DNA of 64,000 nt from Ichthyenterobacterium magnum (GCF_003610635.1 NZ_RAQJ01000001.1:372474-436473); one strand, 5' to 3'. Shown: positions 33,645 to 42,624, numbered from the stretch's first letter. Notes: generated by a model not told the origin, from the letters alone. Program-made: numbers and translations.

Positions 33645-34407
33645 TTGCGTTTATTGTGTTAGCTATCACTTTTTCTTCAGACGTTTTAACAGAGTTTACA
33701 CTGAGCGCAGTCGAAGTGCTCAACGTGACATCTTCTATTGATTCTTTTTCTAACAAAGCTGTTTTCTCTTCAGTTGTAGCTTCTTCATCTCCACCTGTTA
33801 ACATACCTCCAAAACTCATAAAACCAATGGCCATTAATCCTGTAATGATAAATGTAATTCCTAAACCTCTTAATGCTGGTGGCACATTACTATATCTAAT
33901 TTTTTCACGAATTGCTGCAATTGCTAAAATTGCTAAAAACCAACCAATTCCCGAACCAACTCCATAATTTAAGGCTAAACCTAAAGTTGCTATTTCACGA
34001 GATTGCATAAATAATGAACCTCCTAAAATGGCACAGTTTACTGCAATTAATGGTAAGAAAATACCAAGTGAGTTATATAATGATGGTGAAAATTTCTCAA
34101 CAATTATTTCTACTAATTGTACCATGGTTGCAATGGTAGCAATAAACATAATAAATGATAAGAAACTCAAGTCGTATGCTGCATACTCTTCTCCAAGCCA
34201 AGATAAAGCTCCAGGTTGAAGTATGTATTGATCTAACAACCAGTTTAAAGGTACTGTAATAGCTAATACAAATATTACAGCAGCTCCTAAACCAACAGCT
34301 GTTGATACTTTTTTAGATACAGCTAGGTAAGAACACATTCCAAGAAATGTGGCAAATACCATGTTATCTATAAATATTGATTTGAAAAATAATTCTAAAT
34401 GTTCCAT
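33637..34407 (-). CDS. nqrE: Na+-translocating NADH:quinone reductase subunit E with repeat-derived C-terminal tail
   Basis: A membrane subunit with six TM helices carrying part of the central iron site: [16 protein letters not shown] (with the conserved Cys) and [16 protein letters not shown] (second Cys), then [17 protein letters not shown]. The conserved protein ends near residue 205 (IGFMSFGGM). An acidic tail follows, and residues ~227-241 ([14 protein letters not shown]) are encoded by a GC-rich REP-like palindrome whose codons (ACG, TCG, GCG, CTC) differ from the rest of the gene. The tail is cytoplasmic or periplasmic and probably tolerated. A CAGT-rich repeat separates it from nqrD. 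Confidence 0.95.
   Translation of the reverse strand: MEHLELFFKSIFIDNMVFATFLGMCSYLAVSKKVSTAVGLGAAVIFVLAITVPLNWLLDQYILQPGALSWLGEEYAAYDLSFLSFIMFIATIATMVQLVEIIVEKFSPSLYNSLGIFLPLIAVNCAILGGSLFMQSREIATLGLALNYGVGSGIGWFLAILAIAAIREKIRYSNVPPALRGLGITFIITGLMAIGFMSFGGMLTGGDEEATTEEKTALLEKESIEDVTLSTSTALSVNSVKTSEEKVIANTINANE
33700..33717. repeat. REP-like palindromic element fragment (copy 2) inside nqrE
   Basis: ACTGAGCGCAGTCGAAGT matches the complement of 6536-6553 at 17 of 18 positions. Here it is read in frame as part of the NqrE tail. Confidence 0.7.
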
Positions 34408-34421
34408 ATATTTTTAGTTTT

Positions 34422-34474
34422 CAGTTTCAGTCTTAGTTTACAGTATTAACTGTTTACTGCAACTGCAAACTGCA
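34422..34474. repeat. CAGT/ACTG-rich inverted repeat between nqrD and nqrE
   Basis: A left arm of CAGT-starting words (CAGTTT, CAGTCTT, then TTTACAGT) is mirrored by ACTG words on the right (ACTGTTTACTGC, AACTGCAAACTG). It fills most of the 73-bp nqrD-nqrE gap and is built of the same words as the 12728-12762 array. Confidence 0.65.
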
Positions 34475-34480
34475 TCCTGA

Positions 34481-35125
34481 TTAGTCTTCTATTAAAGCTT
34501 TATTTCTACTACGTTGTACCCAAATAATGATTCCTACAACTATTAGAGCCATAGGCGATAATAACATAAATCCGTTATTCTCATAACCAATACTGTATAA
34601 TCCAGTTTTTTCAATTGGATCTCCTAAAACAGGAATACCTAATAATGTACCTGATCCTAATAATTCTCTAAAGAATCCTACTATAATTAATATTACACCA
34701 TAACCAAAAGCGTTTCCAATTCCATCAAGGAATGAACGCCATGGTCCGTTACCTAAAGCAAAAGCTTCAAAACGTCCCATAATAATACAGTTAGTAATAA
34801 TTAATCCAACAAATACTGAAAGTGTTTTACTTAGTTCGTAAGCAAAAGCTTTCAATACTAAATCCACAATAATTACTAATGTTGCTACGACAATAAGTTG
34901 TACAATAATTCTAATTTTTGAAGGAATTATATTTCTCATTAAAGAAATCACTACGTTTCCTACACCTAATACAAACAATACTGAAATTGCCATTACGATA
35001 GATGCTTCTAACTCTGCTGTAATCGCTAAAGCGGAACAAATACCAAGTACTTGAATTGTAATTGGATTATTATCTGCTAATGGATCTTTTATTAAAGCTG
35101 CATCTTTTTTTGAAAGTAAGCCCAT
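34481..35125 (-). CDS. nqrD: Na+-translocating NADH:quinone reductase subunit D
   Basis: A 214-residue membrane subunit paralogous to NqrE, with six TM helices. The two halves each carry a conserved Cys for the intramembrane iron site: ITIQVLGICSALAITAELEA and GLIITNCIIMGRFEAFA. GNGPWRSFLDGIGNAFGYG is the typical C-terminal half. It starts 4 bp after nqrC. The C-terminus (RSRNKALIED) ends just before the CAGT-rich repeat. Confidence 0.97.
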   Translation of the reverse strand: MGLLSKKDAALIKDPLADNNPITIQVLGICSALAITAELEASIVMAISVLFVLGVGNVVISLMRNIIPSKIRIIVQLIVVATLVIIVDLVLKAFAYELSKTLSVFVGLIITNCIIMGRFEAFALGNGPWRSFLDGIGNAFGYGVILIIVGFFRELLGSGTLLGIPVLGDPIEKTGLYSIGYENNGFMLLSPMALIVVGIIIWVQRSRNKALIED

Positions 35126-35129
35126 AGTA

Positions 35130-35873
35130 TTAATTTTTTAAAGTTTTGAAATAAGGTACATAAAGCTTTAAATCGCTTCTAATCATTGCAGACACACCAT
35201 CACCTGTGATAGTTGCTCCTGCAATAGCGTCAACCTCGTTATCTGTTTTGTCATTATTTTTTGGATCGGCATTTCCTTTAGCTACATTAATACCTTTAAA
35301 AGCACCATTGGCCATTAAATGTTCTCCAATAAAATCGTCCATAAAGAAACGTTGCTTAATGTTTGCCCCTAAACCAGGTGTTTCTCCTTTATGATCAAAA
35401 TAAGCACCTTGAACTACCATATTTTCATCCATAGCAATGTAAGCCCAAATTGCATCCCAAAGCCCTTTACCTCGTATTGGAGCTATGTAAAATGTTTTAC
35501 CATCTTTTTCTCCTACAAATAAAGGCAACTGCCTAGCTTTACCAGCTTTTGCATTTGCTTGTTCTTTTTTTACATCTATTAAGTAAGCCTCATCGTTAGC
35601 TGTTGCTTTTCCGTTTTGGATTACCAATTGTTGCTTAATGTATTTTTTAAACAATTCTGGAGCTGCATCTGTAGACACAAAATTTGCGCTTGTACCTTCA
35701 TTTTCATTAATACCCATTGCATAAAGAATGTTTTGTTGCTTTTCTAAACGCTCATTCTCAGAAATTCTAGGTTTTAATGACGATGCTAAAAATGCTAATA
35801 TAAAACCAACAATGATTACCATACCTATGGCAAAGATTATTGTGTACGAATTTTTATCTGTTCTCTTTTCCAT
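35130..35873 (-). CDS. nqrC: Na+-translocating NADH:quinone reductase subunit C
   Basis: A periplasmic flavoprotein anchored by one TM helix (about 11-31). The flavinylation motif is VDAIAGATITGDG, with Thr221 as predicted FMN-attachment residue, matching the DxxSGAT consensus recognised by ApbE. Other family blocks are GKGLWDAIWAYIAMDEN and FDHKGETPGLGA. Its 247-residue length is normal. The gene lies 2 bp from nqrB and 4 bp from nqrD. Modification would be done by the lipoprotein ApbE encoded near 14 kb. Confidence 0.97.
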   Translation of the reverse strand: MEKRTDKNSYTIIFAIGMVIIVGFILAFLASSLKPRISENERLEKQQNILYAMGINENEGTSANFVSTDAAPELFKKYIKQQLVIQNGKATANDEAYLIDVKKEQANAKAGKARQLPLFVGEKDGKTFYIAPIRGKGLWDAIWAYIAMDENMVVQGAYFDHKGETPGLGANIKQRFFMDDFIGEHLMANGAFKGINVAKGNADPKNNDKTDNEVDAIAGATITGDGVSAMIRSDLKLYVPYFKTLKN

Positions 35874-35875
35874 CG

Positions 35876-37099
35876 TTATGCAACTTTAGCTTTTAAACGT
35901 TTCATTCTCTTCTTAACATTACCTTGTACAACGTAATGATCGATTGTTGGAGCAAACACATTCATTAATAGAATTGCTAACATTACGCCTTCTGGGTATG
36001 CTGGATTAAATACACGAATCATGATAGAAATAAATCCTACTAAGAAACCATATATCCATTTTCCTTTATTTGTTTGTGATGCTGTTACTGGATCTGTAGC
36101 CATAAATACAGTACCAAAAGCAAAACCACCAATTAATAGATGCTGCCAAAATTCTGTACTCATTAATCCATAAAACTTACTCGTTTCTGTTATCCAACCT
36201 GAGCTTACAACACCATTAAAGATTAATCCCATTACTAAAGCTCCAATAACAGATGAAAGCATAATTCTCCAGCTTCCTATTTTTGTAAAGATTAAAAATA
36301 AACCTCCTAATAAGATTAGTAATGTTGATGTTTCTCCTACAGAACCTGGAATGATTCCGTAAAACATATCCATTATCTCATAACCTGCAGCTTTATTTTG
36401 TGCCAAGCTTCCTAAAATAGTTTCTCCAGAAATTGCATCAAGATTTTCTCCAGCTGCAATTAATTGGTCTCTCTCAACTGCACCATGAACCCATACTTTA
36501 TCTCCAGACATCCATGTTGGATACGCGAAAAATAAAAAGGCTCTAATAGTTAATGCAGGATTTAAGATATTCATTCCTGTACCTCCAAAAACTTCTTTAC
36601 CAATAACAACTCCAAAGGCAACTGCTACTGCAAGCATCCAAAGCGGCGTATCTATTGGTACAATTAAAGGCACTAACATACCTGTTACTAAATAACCTTC
36701 TTCTACTTCATGACCTTTTAATATAGCAAATATGAATTCGATTCCCAATCCAACTCCGTAAGACACAATTACCAACGGTAGAACTTTCCATAAACCAATA
36801 ACTAAGTTATCCCAGTTCCAAAATGCTGAATCAAAAAATCCACTAGCATTCCCTATTTCTCCTAAAGCTAAATGATGTTGGTAACCAGCGTTAAACATAC
36901 CAAATATTAAACATGGTATTAATGCCATGATTACTGTATTCATTGTACGTTTTAAATCGTCTGCTACTTTTATATGAGTACCATTATGTGTGGTCTCATT
37001 TGGCATGTATAAAAATGTAAAGATAGCGTTGAAGCCTGGAAGCCATTTCTTATCTTTATTCTTTTCTTTAAACTTATGTAAGTTACTTTTTAAACCCAT
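35876..37099 (-). CDS. nqrB: Na+-translocating NADH:quinone reductase subunit B
   Basis: The main sodium-channel subunit, a 407-residue membrane protein with about ten TM helices. Hallmarks include MNTVIMALIPCLIFGMFN, GMLVPLIVPIDTPLWM, GGTGMNILNPALTIRAFLFF and FMATDPVTASQTNKG. The FMN-binding Thr is most likely Thr227 in DAISGETILG; the canonical flavinylation motif ends SGAT, so an A-to-E replacement is visible. Gene order A-B-C-D-E-F is the standard one. A 73-bp gap before it holds a TTTTCAATTTTTCATC-type AT-rich inverted repeat but no promoter box. Confidence 0.97.
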   Translation of the reverse strand: MGLKSNLHKFKEKNKDKKWLPGFNAIFTFLYMPNETTHNGTHIKVADDLKRTMNTVIMALIPCLIFGMFNAGYQHHLALGEIGNASGFFDSAFWNWDNLVIGLWKVLPLVIVSYGVGLGIEFIFAILKGHEVEEGYLVTGMLVPLIVPIDTPLWMLAVAVAFGVVIGKEVFGGTGMNILNPALTIRAFLFFAYPTWMSGDKVWVHGAVERDQLIAAGENLDAISGETILGSLAQNKAAGYEIMDMFYGIIPGSVGETSTLLILLGGLFLIFTKIGSWRIMLSSVIGALVMGLIFNGVVSSGWITETSKFYGLMSTEFWQHLLIGGFAFGTVFMATDPVTASQTNKGKWIYGFLVGFISIMIRVFNPAYPEGVMLAILLMNVFAPTIDHYVVQGNVKKRMKRLKAKVA

Positions 37100-37172
37100 C
37101 TGTTTTATTTTTCATTTCGTTCCTTAATGAATTATTTATTACATTTTTCAATTTTTCATCTAAAATTGAAAA

Positions 37173-38525
37173 TTATCCAATTTCTTTAAGCATTAAGTCT
37201 AAACCTTCTCTAATTATTTTTTGATGTGGTTGTTTAGATACACATACAAATTCTGTTAATGCAAAGTCTTCTGGTGCAACTTCGTACATTCCTAAAGCTT
37301 CCATTTCGTCTAAATCTTTATACATACAAGCTTTTAAAATTTGCATTGGATATATATCTAACGGAAACACTTCTTCGTAAGTTCCTGTTGTTACAAAAGC
37401 ACGATGCTCACCATTTGTATTGGTATTTAAATCGTACTTTTTATTTGGAGACATCCATGAGAATGTTAATGCTCTAGATGTAGATATTTTATTAAAAACT
37501 GGTTTATTCCATCCAAAAAACTCATAATCATCTCCTTCTGGTATTACAGAAATTACATTACTATAATAATCTAAGTTTCCATCTGGTTTCACTTGCTTTC
37601 CAGACAATACATTACCAGATATAATTCTAGCATTTGCATCTTTGTCTATACCATTATCGTAAACCATTGTAGCGACTTCGCTACCAATTTTTGTTTTAAA
37701 GTATCTTGGTTTTTTAACCAAAGACCCTACAAGTGCTACAATGCGTTCTGCATTAAACTTACCTGTAAGTAATAACTCTCCAATAATAACAAGATCTTGG
37801 GCATTTACTGTCCAAACAACCTCACCTTTATTTACTGGGTTAATTTTGTTAATTTGCGTACCAACATTTCCTGCAGGATGTGGTCCTGATACATTATGAA
37901 TTGTTGCATCAGATAATCCAGCTAATGGCGAATTATTTGAGCCAATACTAATATGCACTTGACCTTCTGTTAATTTTGCTAAAGCAGAAACAGCAGCTTG
38001 CAACTCTGCTTCTTTACCTTGAAGTGTAAAATCTAAATCTGCAGCTAAAGGTGCAGTAGCATATCCTGAAACAAAAATCGCTTTTGGTGATTTTTCTGGG
38101 TTTGCAATGACATCATAAGGCCTTTGCTTAATAAATGGCCAACATCCTGAAGCTAATAAGTGCGCTTTTACATCTTCTGCTTTTGCTGAAGCAATATTAA
38201 ACTTACCATTATCTACAAAAGATTGTTCTTTATCTGCTTGAATTTTAACAGCATCAATGCGTCGTTTTGGTCCTCTTAAAATTTCTATAACGGTTCCAGA
38301 AACTGGTGAAACAAATTTAACATCTTCATGAGACTTGTTGTAAAAAATAGTTTCTCCTGCTTTTACAGATGTGCCTTCTTTGGCTACCAATTTTGGAATT
38401 ACACTATGGAAATCTTCAGGTCTTATAGTGCAAAAATTACTGATTATCGCTTGTTCAGCGGTTTTTTCAGCTACACCTTTAAGTTTTATATTAAGACCCT
38501 TTTTAATCTTAATGTCTTTTGACAT
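37173..38525 (-). CDS. nqrA: Na+-translocating NADH:quinone reductase subunit A
   Basis: The cytoplasmic, quinone-binding-associated subunit, first gene of the operon. It has 450 residues, normal for the family, starting KIKKGLNIKLKGVAEK. VSPVSGTVIEILRGPKRRI is the biotinyl/lipoyl-like region, and CWPFIKQRPYDVIANPEKSPKAIFVS is the central NqrA block. GPHPAGNVGTQINKINPV and YEVAPEDFALTEFVCVSKQPHQKIIREGL lie toward the C-terminus. The promoter (TTG, 22 nt, TATTTTTG) lies 38 nt upstream. Confidence 0.97.
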   Translation of the reverse strand: MSKDIKIKKGLNIKLKGVAEKTAEQAIISNFCTIRPEDFHSVIPKLVAKEGTSVKAGETIFYNKSHEDVKFVSPVSGTVIEILRGPKRRIDAVKIQADKEQSFVDNGKFNIASAKAEDVKAHLLASGCWPFIKQRPYDVIANPEKSPKAIFVSGYATAPLAADLDFTLQGKEAELQAAVSALAKLTEGQVHISIGSNNSPLAGLSDATIHNVSGPHPAGNVGTQINKINPVNKGEVVWTVNAQDLVIIGELLLTGKFNAERIVALVGSLVKKPRYFKTKIGSEVATMVYDNGIDKDANARIISGNVLSGKQVKPDGNLDYYSNVISVIPEGDDYEFFGWNKPVFNKISTSRALTFSWMSPNKKYDLNTNTNGEHRAFVTTGTYEEVFPLDIYPMQILKACMYKDLDEMEALGMYEVAPEDFALTEFVCVSKQPHQKIIREGLDLMLKEIG

Positions 38526-38562
38526 AGGTTATATATTGAAATTAGTTGTCTAAAAATCGCTG

Positions 38563-38595
38563 CAAAAATACAAATTTCTCAAACAGTTTTCACAA
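38563..38595 (-). promoter_or_regulatory. Promoter of the nqr operon
   Basis: On the complement, TTG (38595-38593) is followed by a 22-nt spacer and TATTTTTG (38570-38563), in good agreement with the Bacteroidota -33/-7 consensus. Confidence 0.7.
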
Positions 38596-38682
38596 TAAAT
38601 AATAGAGAAATTTTAGAGCTACAGCTGCATACAATTTTTAGGCATAAAATTTGTTTATATTTACGACGAAACTTTACATCAA

Positions 38683-39933
38683 ATGCTATTAAAACTTAAT
38701 ACTGTATTACTTCTATGTATAATCCCTTTGTTTGCTTTTTCTCAAGTTGAAGAAGTTAATCCGCCAGATTATATTAAAACTATAACTTTTAAAGGAAGTA
38801 CTTTAGAAAGCCAACTTCCTATTTTAAAACTCGGTCAGCCGCTTATATTAGAATTTGATGCTTTAAATGGTGATGAAGACGATTTTTATTATAAAATTGA
38901 ACATTACGATTTTGATTGGACGCGTTCAAAATTAGCTAAAGCCGAATACCTTAGAGGTTTTGATGATCAACGTATACGAGATTATGACAACTCATTAAAT
39001 ACATATCAAATTTTTTCGCATTACAGATTAAGAATCCCTAATGAGCAAACACGAGGCATCTTAAAAAGTGGTAATTATATAATTTCTATTTATGATGATT
39101 ATGACGAATTAGTATTTACTAGAAAATTTATGGTTTATGAAGACCTAGTAAGTGTTGGCGTAAATATAAAACGCTCCAGAAATGTTAAGTATATTAATGA
39201 AGCACAAACTGTCGATTTTAAAATTGTAACAAACAATATTAATTTTAACAATCCATCGCAGACTATAAAAACATTAGTTATTCAAAACAACAATTTACAC
39301 AATACTATTTCTGACCTAAAGCCTACTTATACTTTAGGTAACGAACTCATTTACAGATATACAAACGAAGCTAATTTTTGGGCTGGAAACGAATATTATT
39401 TCTTTGAAAACAAAGATGTAAGAGCAGCCAATGTTGGTGTGCAGTTTACAGACTTAAGAGATATTTATCACACCTTTTTATATACTAACAGAGAACGCGC
39501 AACATTACCTTACACTTACAACCCCGATATTAATGGTAACTTTTTAGTTACTGCTCTAGATGCAGACAATGTTTCTATTGAAGCAGATTACACAATGGTT
39601 CATTTTTCATTGCAACATCCAGAACTCACAGACGGAAGCACTATTTATGTGTATGGTAACTTTAATAATTATGCATTAGAAGAAACTAATAAATTGACAT
39701 TTGATTCTGTAAGCGGACTATACAAAACCGCTTTTGAATTAAAACAAGGGTTTTATAATTATAAATATGTAGTTGTAGATGCTAAAGGTAATATTGACGA
39801 AGGCTTAATTGGTGGCGATTTTTGGCAAACCGAAAACAATTACAAAGTACTTGTGTATTATAGAGATTTAGGTGCTAGATACGATAAACTTATTGGCTTT
39901 GGCGAGGCGTCTTCTGTAGATATTTCTAATTAG
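38683..39933 (+). CDS. Type IX secretion system plug protein (DUF5103)
   Basis: A 416-residue exported protein with a signal peptide (LNTVLLLCIIPLFAFSQ). It matches the DUF5103 family, whose F. johnsoniae member was found occupying the SprA translocon pore in the resting state. Typical blocks are KTITFKGSTLESQLPILKLG, LILEFDALNGDEDDFYYKIEHYDFDW, RDYDNSLNTYQIFSHYRLRIP and an Ig-like end domain with VYGNFNNYALEETNKLTFD and GFYNYKYVVVD. It fits with PorT and the three T9SS cargo proteins in this window. It diverges from nqrA. The 184 bp downstream hold only short inverted repeats. Confidence 0.88.
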   Translation: MLLKLNTVLLLCIIPLFAFSQVEEVNPPDYIKTITFKGSTLESQLPILKLGQPLILEFDALNGDEDDFYYKIEHYDFDWTRSKLAKAEYLRGFDDQRIRDYDNSLNTYQIFSHYRLRIPNEQTRGILKSGNYIISIYDDYDELVFTRKFMVYEDLVSVGVNIKRSRNVKYINEAQTVDFKIVTNNINFNNPSQTIKTLVIQNNNLHNTISDLKPTYTLGNELIYRYTNEANFWAGNEYYFFENKDVRAANVGVQFTDLRDIYHTFLYTNRERATLPYTYNPDINGNFLVTALDADNVSIEADYTMVHFSLQHPELTDGSTIYVYGNFNNYALEETNKLTFDSVSGLYKTAFELKQGFYNYKYVVVDAKGNIDEGLIGGDFWQTENNYKVLVYYRDLGARYDKLIGFGEASSVDISN

Positions 39934-40117
39934 AAATCTTACACATTATTATGGTTACTCATAAAATGAGTCATTAATTGTACACAAAGTTAGCATAAGT
40001 TTTTTTACTTTAAGTAGTGTACGTTTATTTTGTTAAATGATTTTCCTTTATTAGGGATAAAAATAGAATCCTGTTTTTTCTTTTTCTTTAAATTTTTTCA
40101 TAATCGTGGTTTTCTGC

Positions 40118-40645
40118 TTATGTCAAACTATTGCTTAACAATAACTCCTTATACGTGTCATAACTCAATTGCTTAGCAACAAAAGATTGTGTTTGCTCAT
40201 CAAAAAAAGTACAAGCATCAATTGGTTTTGCATATAAGTGCAAACTTATGGTTCTGCCTTTATAGCTGTTTTTTAATTTATGTAAGCCAATAAGATCGTT
40301 AATATAAGAGCTTTCATTTGCACACAGTTTTCGTGTTCCGTTTTTAACTAACTCATCGTTTTCGCCTTTACTATAAAACACTTCTTCTACTTCGCCTTGC
40401 AACACATTTACCCAACATTCTTCACCTCCATGACAATGTATAGGTGTTTCTTGACCTGCTTCCCAACACAATAAAATAAGCTCAAAATCAGACTCTCTAT
40501 GCAAACAATTTCTTGTATATTTTTTTGAAGACCAACTTTCAAAATCTAATAAAGAGACAGCATCAATATTAAAATTTTTAAATATTGAGTTGTAATTCTC
40601 TTTATTGTTTTCCGACAATAATGCTATTAATTTTTGTAAAGACAT
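40118..40645 (-). CDS. Cysteine dioxygenase (eukaryote-like, with Cys-Tyr pair)
   Basis: An iron cupin enzyme that oxidises cysteine to cysteine sulfinate. Blocks align closely with the mammalian enzyme: YTRN, FELILLCWEAGQETPIHCHGG, ECWVNVLQGEVEEVFY, SYINDLIGLHKLKN and SLHLYAKPIDACTFF. Numbered from the ATG at 40645, His70, His72 and His122 are the iron ligands; Cys77 and Tyr138 align with the Cys93-Tyr157 cross-link of the mammalian enzyme. Many bacterial homologues lack that Cys. The ATG at 40645 is preferred over a TTG four codons earlier. It is divergent from a PLP decarboxylase 118 bp away, suggesting a shared pathway. Confidence 0.88.
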   Translation of the reverse strand: MSLQKLIALLSENNKENYNSIFKNFNIDAVSLLDFESWSSKKYTRNCLHRESDFELILLCWEAGQETPIHCHGGEECWVNVLQGEVEEVFYSKGENDELVKNGTRKLCANESSYINDLIGLHKLKNSYKGRTISLHLYAKPIDACTFFDEQTQSFVAKQLSYDTYKELLLSNSLT

Positions 40646-40763
40646 TTTAGATTCCAAAAAGTATTAATTTTAAAACGTTACAATTTAAATTGATTTTCTT
40701 TAGCATTCCTTAAAAATAGGAATAAATTTACAAGGTCAATCATTTTCGTGCGACATTAGCCAC

Positions 40764-42125
40764 ATGCATAAAGACTTAAAATTATTTATTGAACTTGCTG
40801 AAATTCTTTTAGAAGAAGAGGCTAACAATACGGTTGCAAAACCTATTGATACCGACAAACTATATCAAACATTAGACCTTCAACTTAATGACGCTCCAGC
40901 TTTAGACGAAGAATTTAAAAGCACATTACTACAAATTGTAAAAAACACACCAAAAACAGCTTCGACCTCTTTTTTTAATCAACTTTTTGGAGGACGAATT
41001 GGTAAAGCTACACTTGGAGATTTATTAGCCGTAATGCTAAATAATAGTATGTATACTTATAAAGTTGCTGGACCTCAAGTAGGTATTGAAAAAGTGATTT
41101 TAAATAAAATCTGTGACATTATTGGTTACGGAAACGAAAGCGACGGCACCTTTGCGCCTGGTGGTTCTATGAGCAATTATATGGCGATGTTAATGGCTAG
41201 AGACAAGTACAATTCGACTATAAGAAATGAAGGCGTTACAAATAAAATGGTGGCTTATACATCTGAAGCATCACACTATTCTATTGCAAAAAATGCTTCA
41301 TTTATTGGTATTGGAAGAAACCAAGTTAGACGCATTAAAACCAATGCTTTTGGGCAAATGCTTGCTGAAGATTTAGAACACCAAATAAAATTAGACATTA
41401 AAAAAGGTTACCAACCATTTTTTGTTAATGCAACTGCAGGAACAACAGTTCTAGGTGCTTTTGATAACACAAAAACTATTAGTAACGTTTGTAAAACCTA
41501 TGATTTATGGCTACATCTAGATGGCGCATATTGTGGTTCTGTTATTTTTAGCAAAAAATACAAACACTTAGTAGAAGGTATCGAGCATACAGACTCATTT
41601 AGTGTTAATGCACACAAAATGTTAAGTACACCTTTAAGTTGTTCAATAATTGTTGTTAAAAACAAAACATACTTGCATCAATCCTTAACTAATGATGCTG
41701 AGTATTTATATCAAACAAATGATGATGATTTTAACTTAGGAAAAACATCATTACAATGCGGTAGACGAAATGATGCTTTAAAATTATGGACATTATGGAA
41801 ATCTGTAGGCAATAAAGGTTTAGAACATATTGTAAACCACCAATTTAAACTAGCCGATATTGCAAGAGATTATATTAATAATCACAGTGATTATAAGCTA
41901 TACAGTTTTGACGATTCAATTTCTGTATGTTTTAATTACAAAAATATCCCTGCAAATATTTTATGCACAAAACTCTACCAAAGTGCTAAGCTTATGGTTG
42001 GTTATGGTAATTTTAATGACACTGAATTTGTAAGAATGGTGACTATAAACTCAGTTCTTAAAGAGGAAGATATTATTGCTTTTTTCAAGACTATTGAAAG
42101 TTTTGTAGAAGCTGAAAAGCTTTAA
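40764..42125 (+). CDS. PLP-dependent group II decarboxylase, probable cysteine sulfinate decarboxylase
   Basis: A 453-residue fold-type I decarboxylase of the glutamate/cysteine-sulfinate family. Motifs are GTFAPGGSMSNYMAMLMARDK (phosphate binding), VNATAGTTVLGAFD, LHLDGAYCGSVIFS (Asp253 to the pyridine nitrogen) and SVNAHKMLSTPLSCSIIVVK with PLP Lys285. In animal CSAD and GAD this reads NPHK; here it is NAHK. The substrate is not readable from sequence, but the divergent cysteine dioxygenase makes cysteine sulfinate the best guess, giving hypotaurine. Glutamate, aspartate or 2,4-diaminobutyrate are alternatives. Confidence 0.82.
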   Translation: MHKDLKLFIELAEILLEEEANNTVAKPIDTDKLYQTLDLQLNDAPALDEEFKSTLLQIVKNTPKTASTSFFNQLFGGRIGKATLGDLLAVMLNNSMYTYKVAGPQVGIEKVILNKICDIIGYGNESDGTFAPGGSMSNYMAMLMARDKYNSTIRNEGVTNKMVAYTSEASHYSIAKNASFIGIGRNQVRRIKTNAFGQMLAEDLEHQIKLDIKKGYQPFFVNATAGTTVLGAFDNTKTISNVCKTYDLWLHLDGAYCGSVIFSKKYKHLVEGIEHTDSFSVNAHKMLSTPLSCSIIVVKNKTYLHQSLTNDAEYLYQTNDDDFNLGKTSLQCGRRNDALKLWTLWKSVGNKGLEHIVNHQFKLADIARDYINNHSDYKLYSFDDSISVCFNYKNIPANILCTKLYQSAKLMVGYGNFNDTEFVRMVTINSVLKEEDIIAFFKTIESFVEAEKL

Positions 42126-42206
42126 ATCAAGTTATTGGCTTTCAATTTTAGCTGTTAAAAATTTGCTTTATTCTAAAAAAGTGCTGAAATTGGTAGAAAA
42201 ATATGC

Positions 42207-42214
42207 TATTTTTG
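42207..42214 (+). promoter_or_regulatory. -7 box (TATTTTTG) of apaG
   Basis: TAnnTTTG match 22 nt before the ATG at 42237; a TTG lies 14 nt upstream, closer than usual. Confidence 0.55.
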
Positions 42215-42236
42215 CATATTCAATACGAATCCCTAC

Positions 42237-42623
42237 ATGGTACAACAAGTTACAAGTGGCATAAAGATTTCTGTGGAAACCACATTTGAAGGTACATTTT
42301 ATAAAAATTATAAAGTGCACTTTGCTTTTGGCTACAAAATAACTATTGAAAACCAAAGCAAAGATTCTGTTCAGCTTAACTCAAGACACTGGGAAATTCT
42401 TGATGCTTTAAATAATATTGAAATCATTGAAGGTGAAGGTGTTATTGGAAAAAAACCTGTTTTAAAGCCTGGTGAATCTCACACTTATAATTCTGGTTGT
42501 TTATTAACTTCTCCTTTTGGAGCTATGCAAGGCCATTACAACATGGTTAACTTTACAACAACCAATAAGTTTAAAGTCATTATTCCTTCATTTAAATTAA
42601 GTGCTCCTTTTGCGCTTAACTAA
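42237..42623 (+). CDS. apaG: ApaG family protein
   Basis: A 128-residue FnIII-like fold protein. Family blocks are VTSGIKISVETTFEGTF, FGYKITIENQSKDSVQLNSRHWEILDA, GEGVIGKKPVLKPGESHTYNSGC and SPFGAMQGHYNMVN. ApaG is linked in enterobacteria to cobalt resistance and low diadenosine tetraphosphate; its biochemical role is unclear, and in flavobacteria the gene often precedes pruA, as here. It converges with the next gene, with a 1-bp gap. Confidence 0.93.
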   Translation: MVQQVTSGIKISVETTFEGTFYKNYKVHFAFGYKITIENQSKDSVQLNSRHWEILDALNNIEIIEGEGVIGKKPVLKPGESHTYNSGCLLTSPFGAMQGHYNMVNFTTTNKFKVIIPSFKLSAPFALN

Positions 42624-42624
42624 C

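Noticed and set aside
39958-39972. ACTCAT-AAA-ATGAGT hairpin after the plug protein gene as a terminator
   Set aside because: Six pairs with no T-run on either strand; not convincing.
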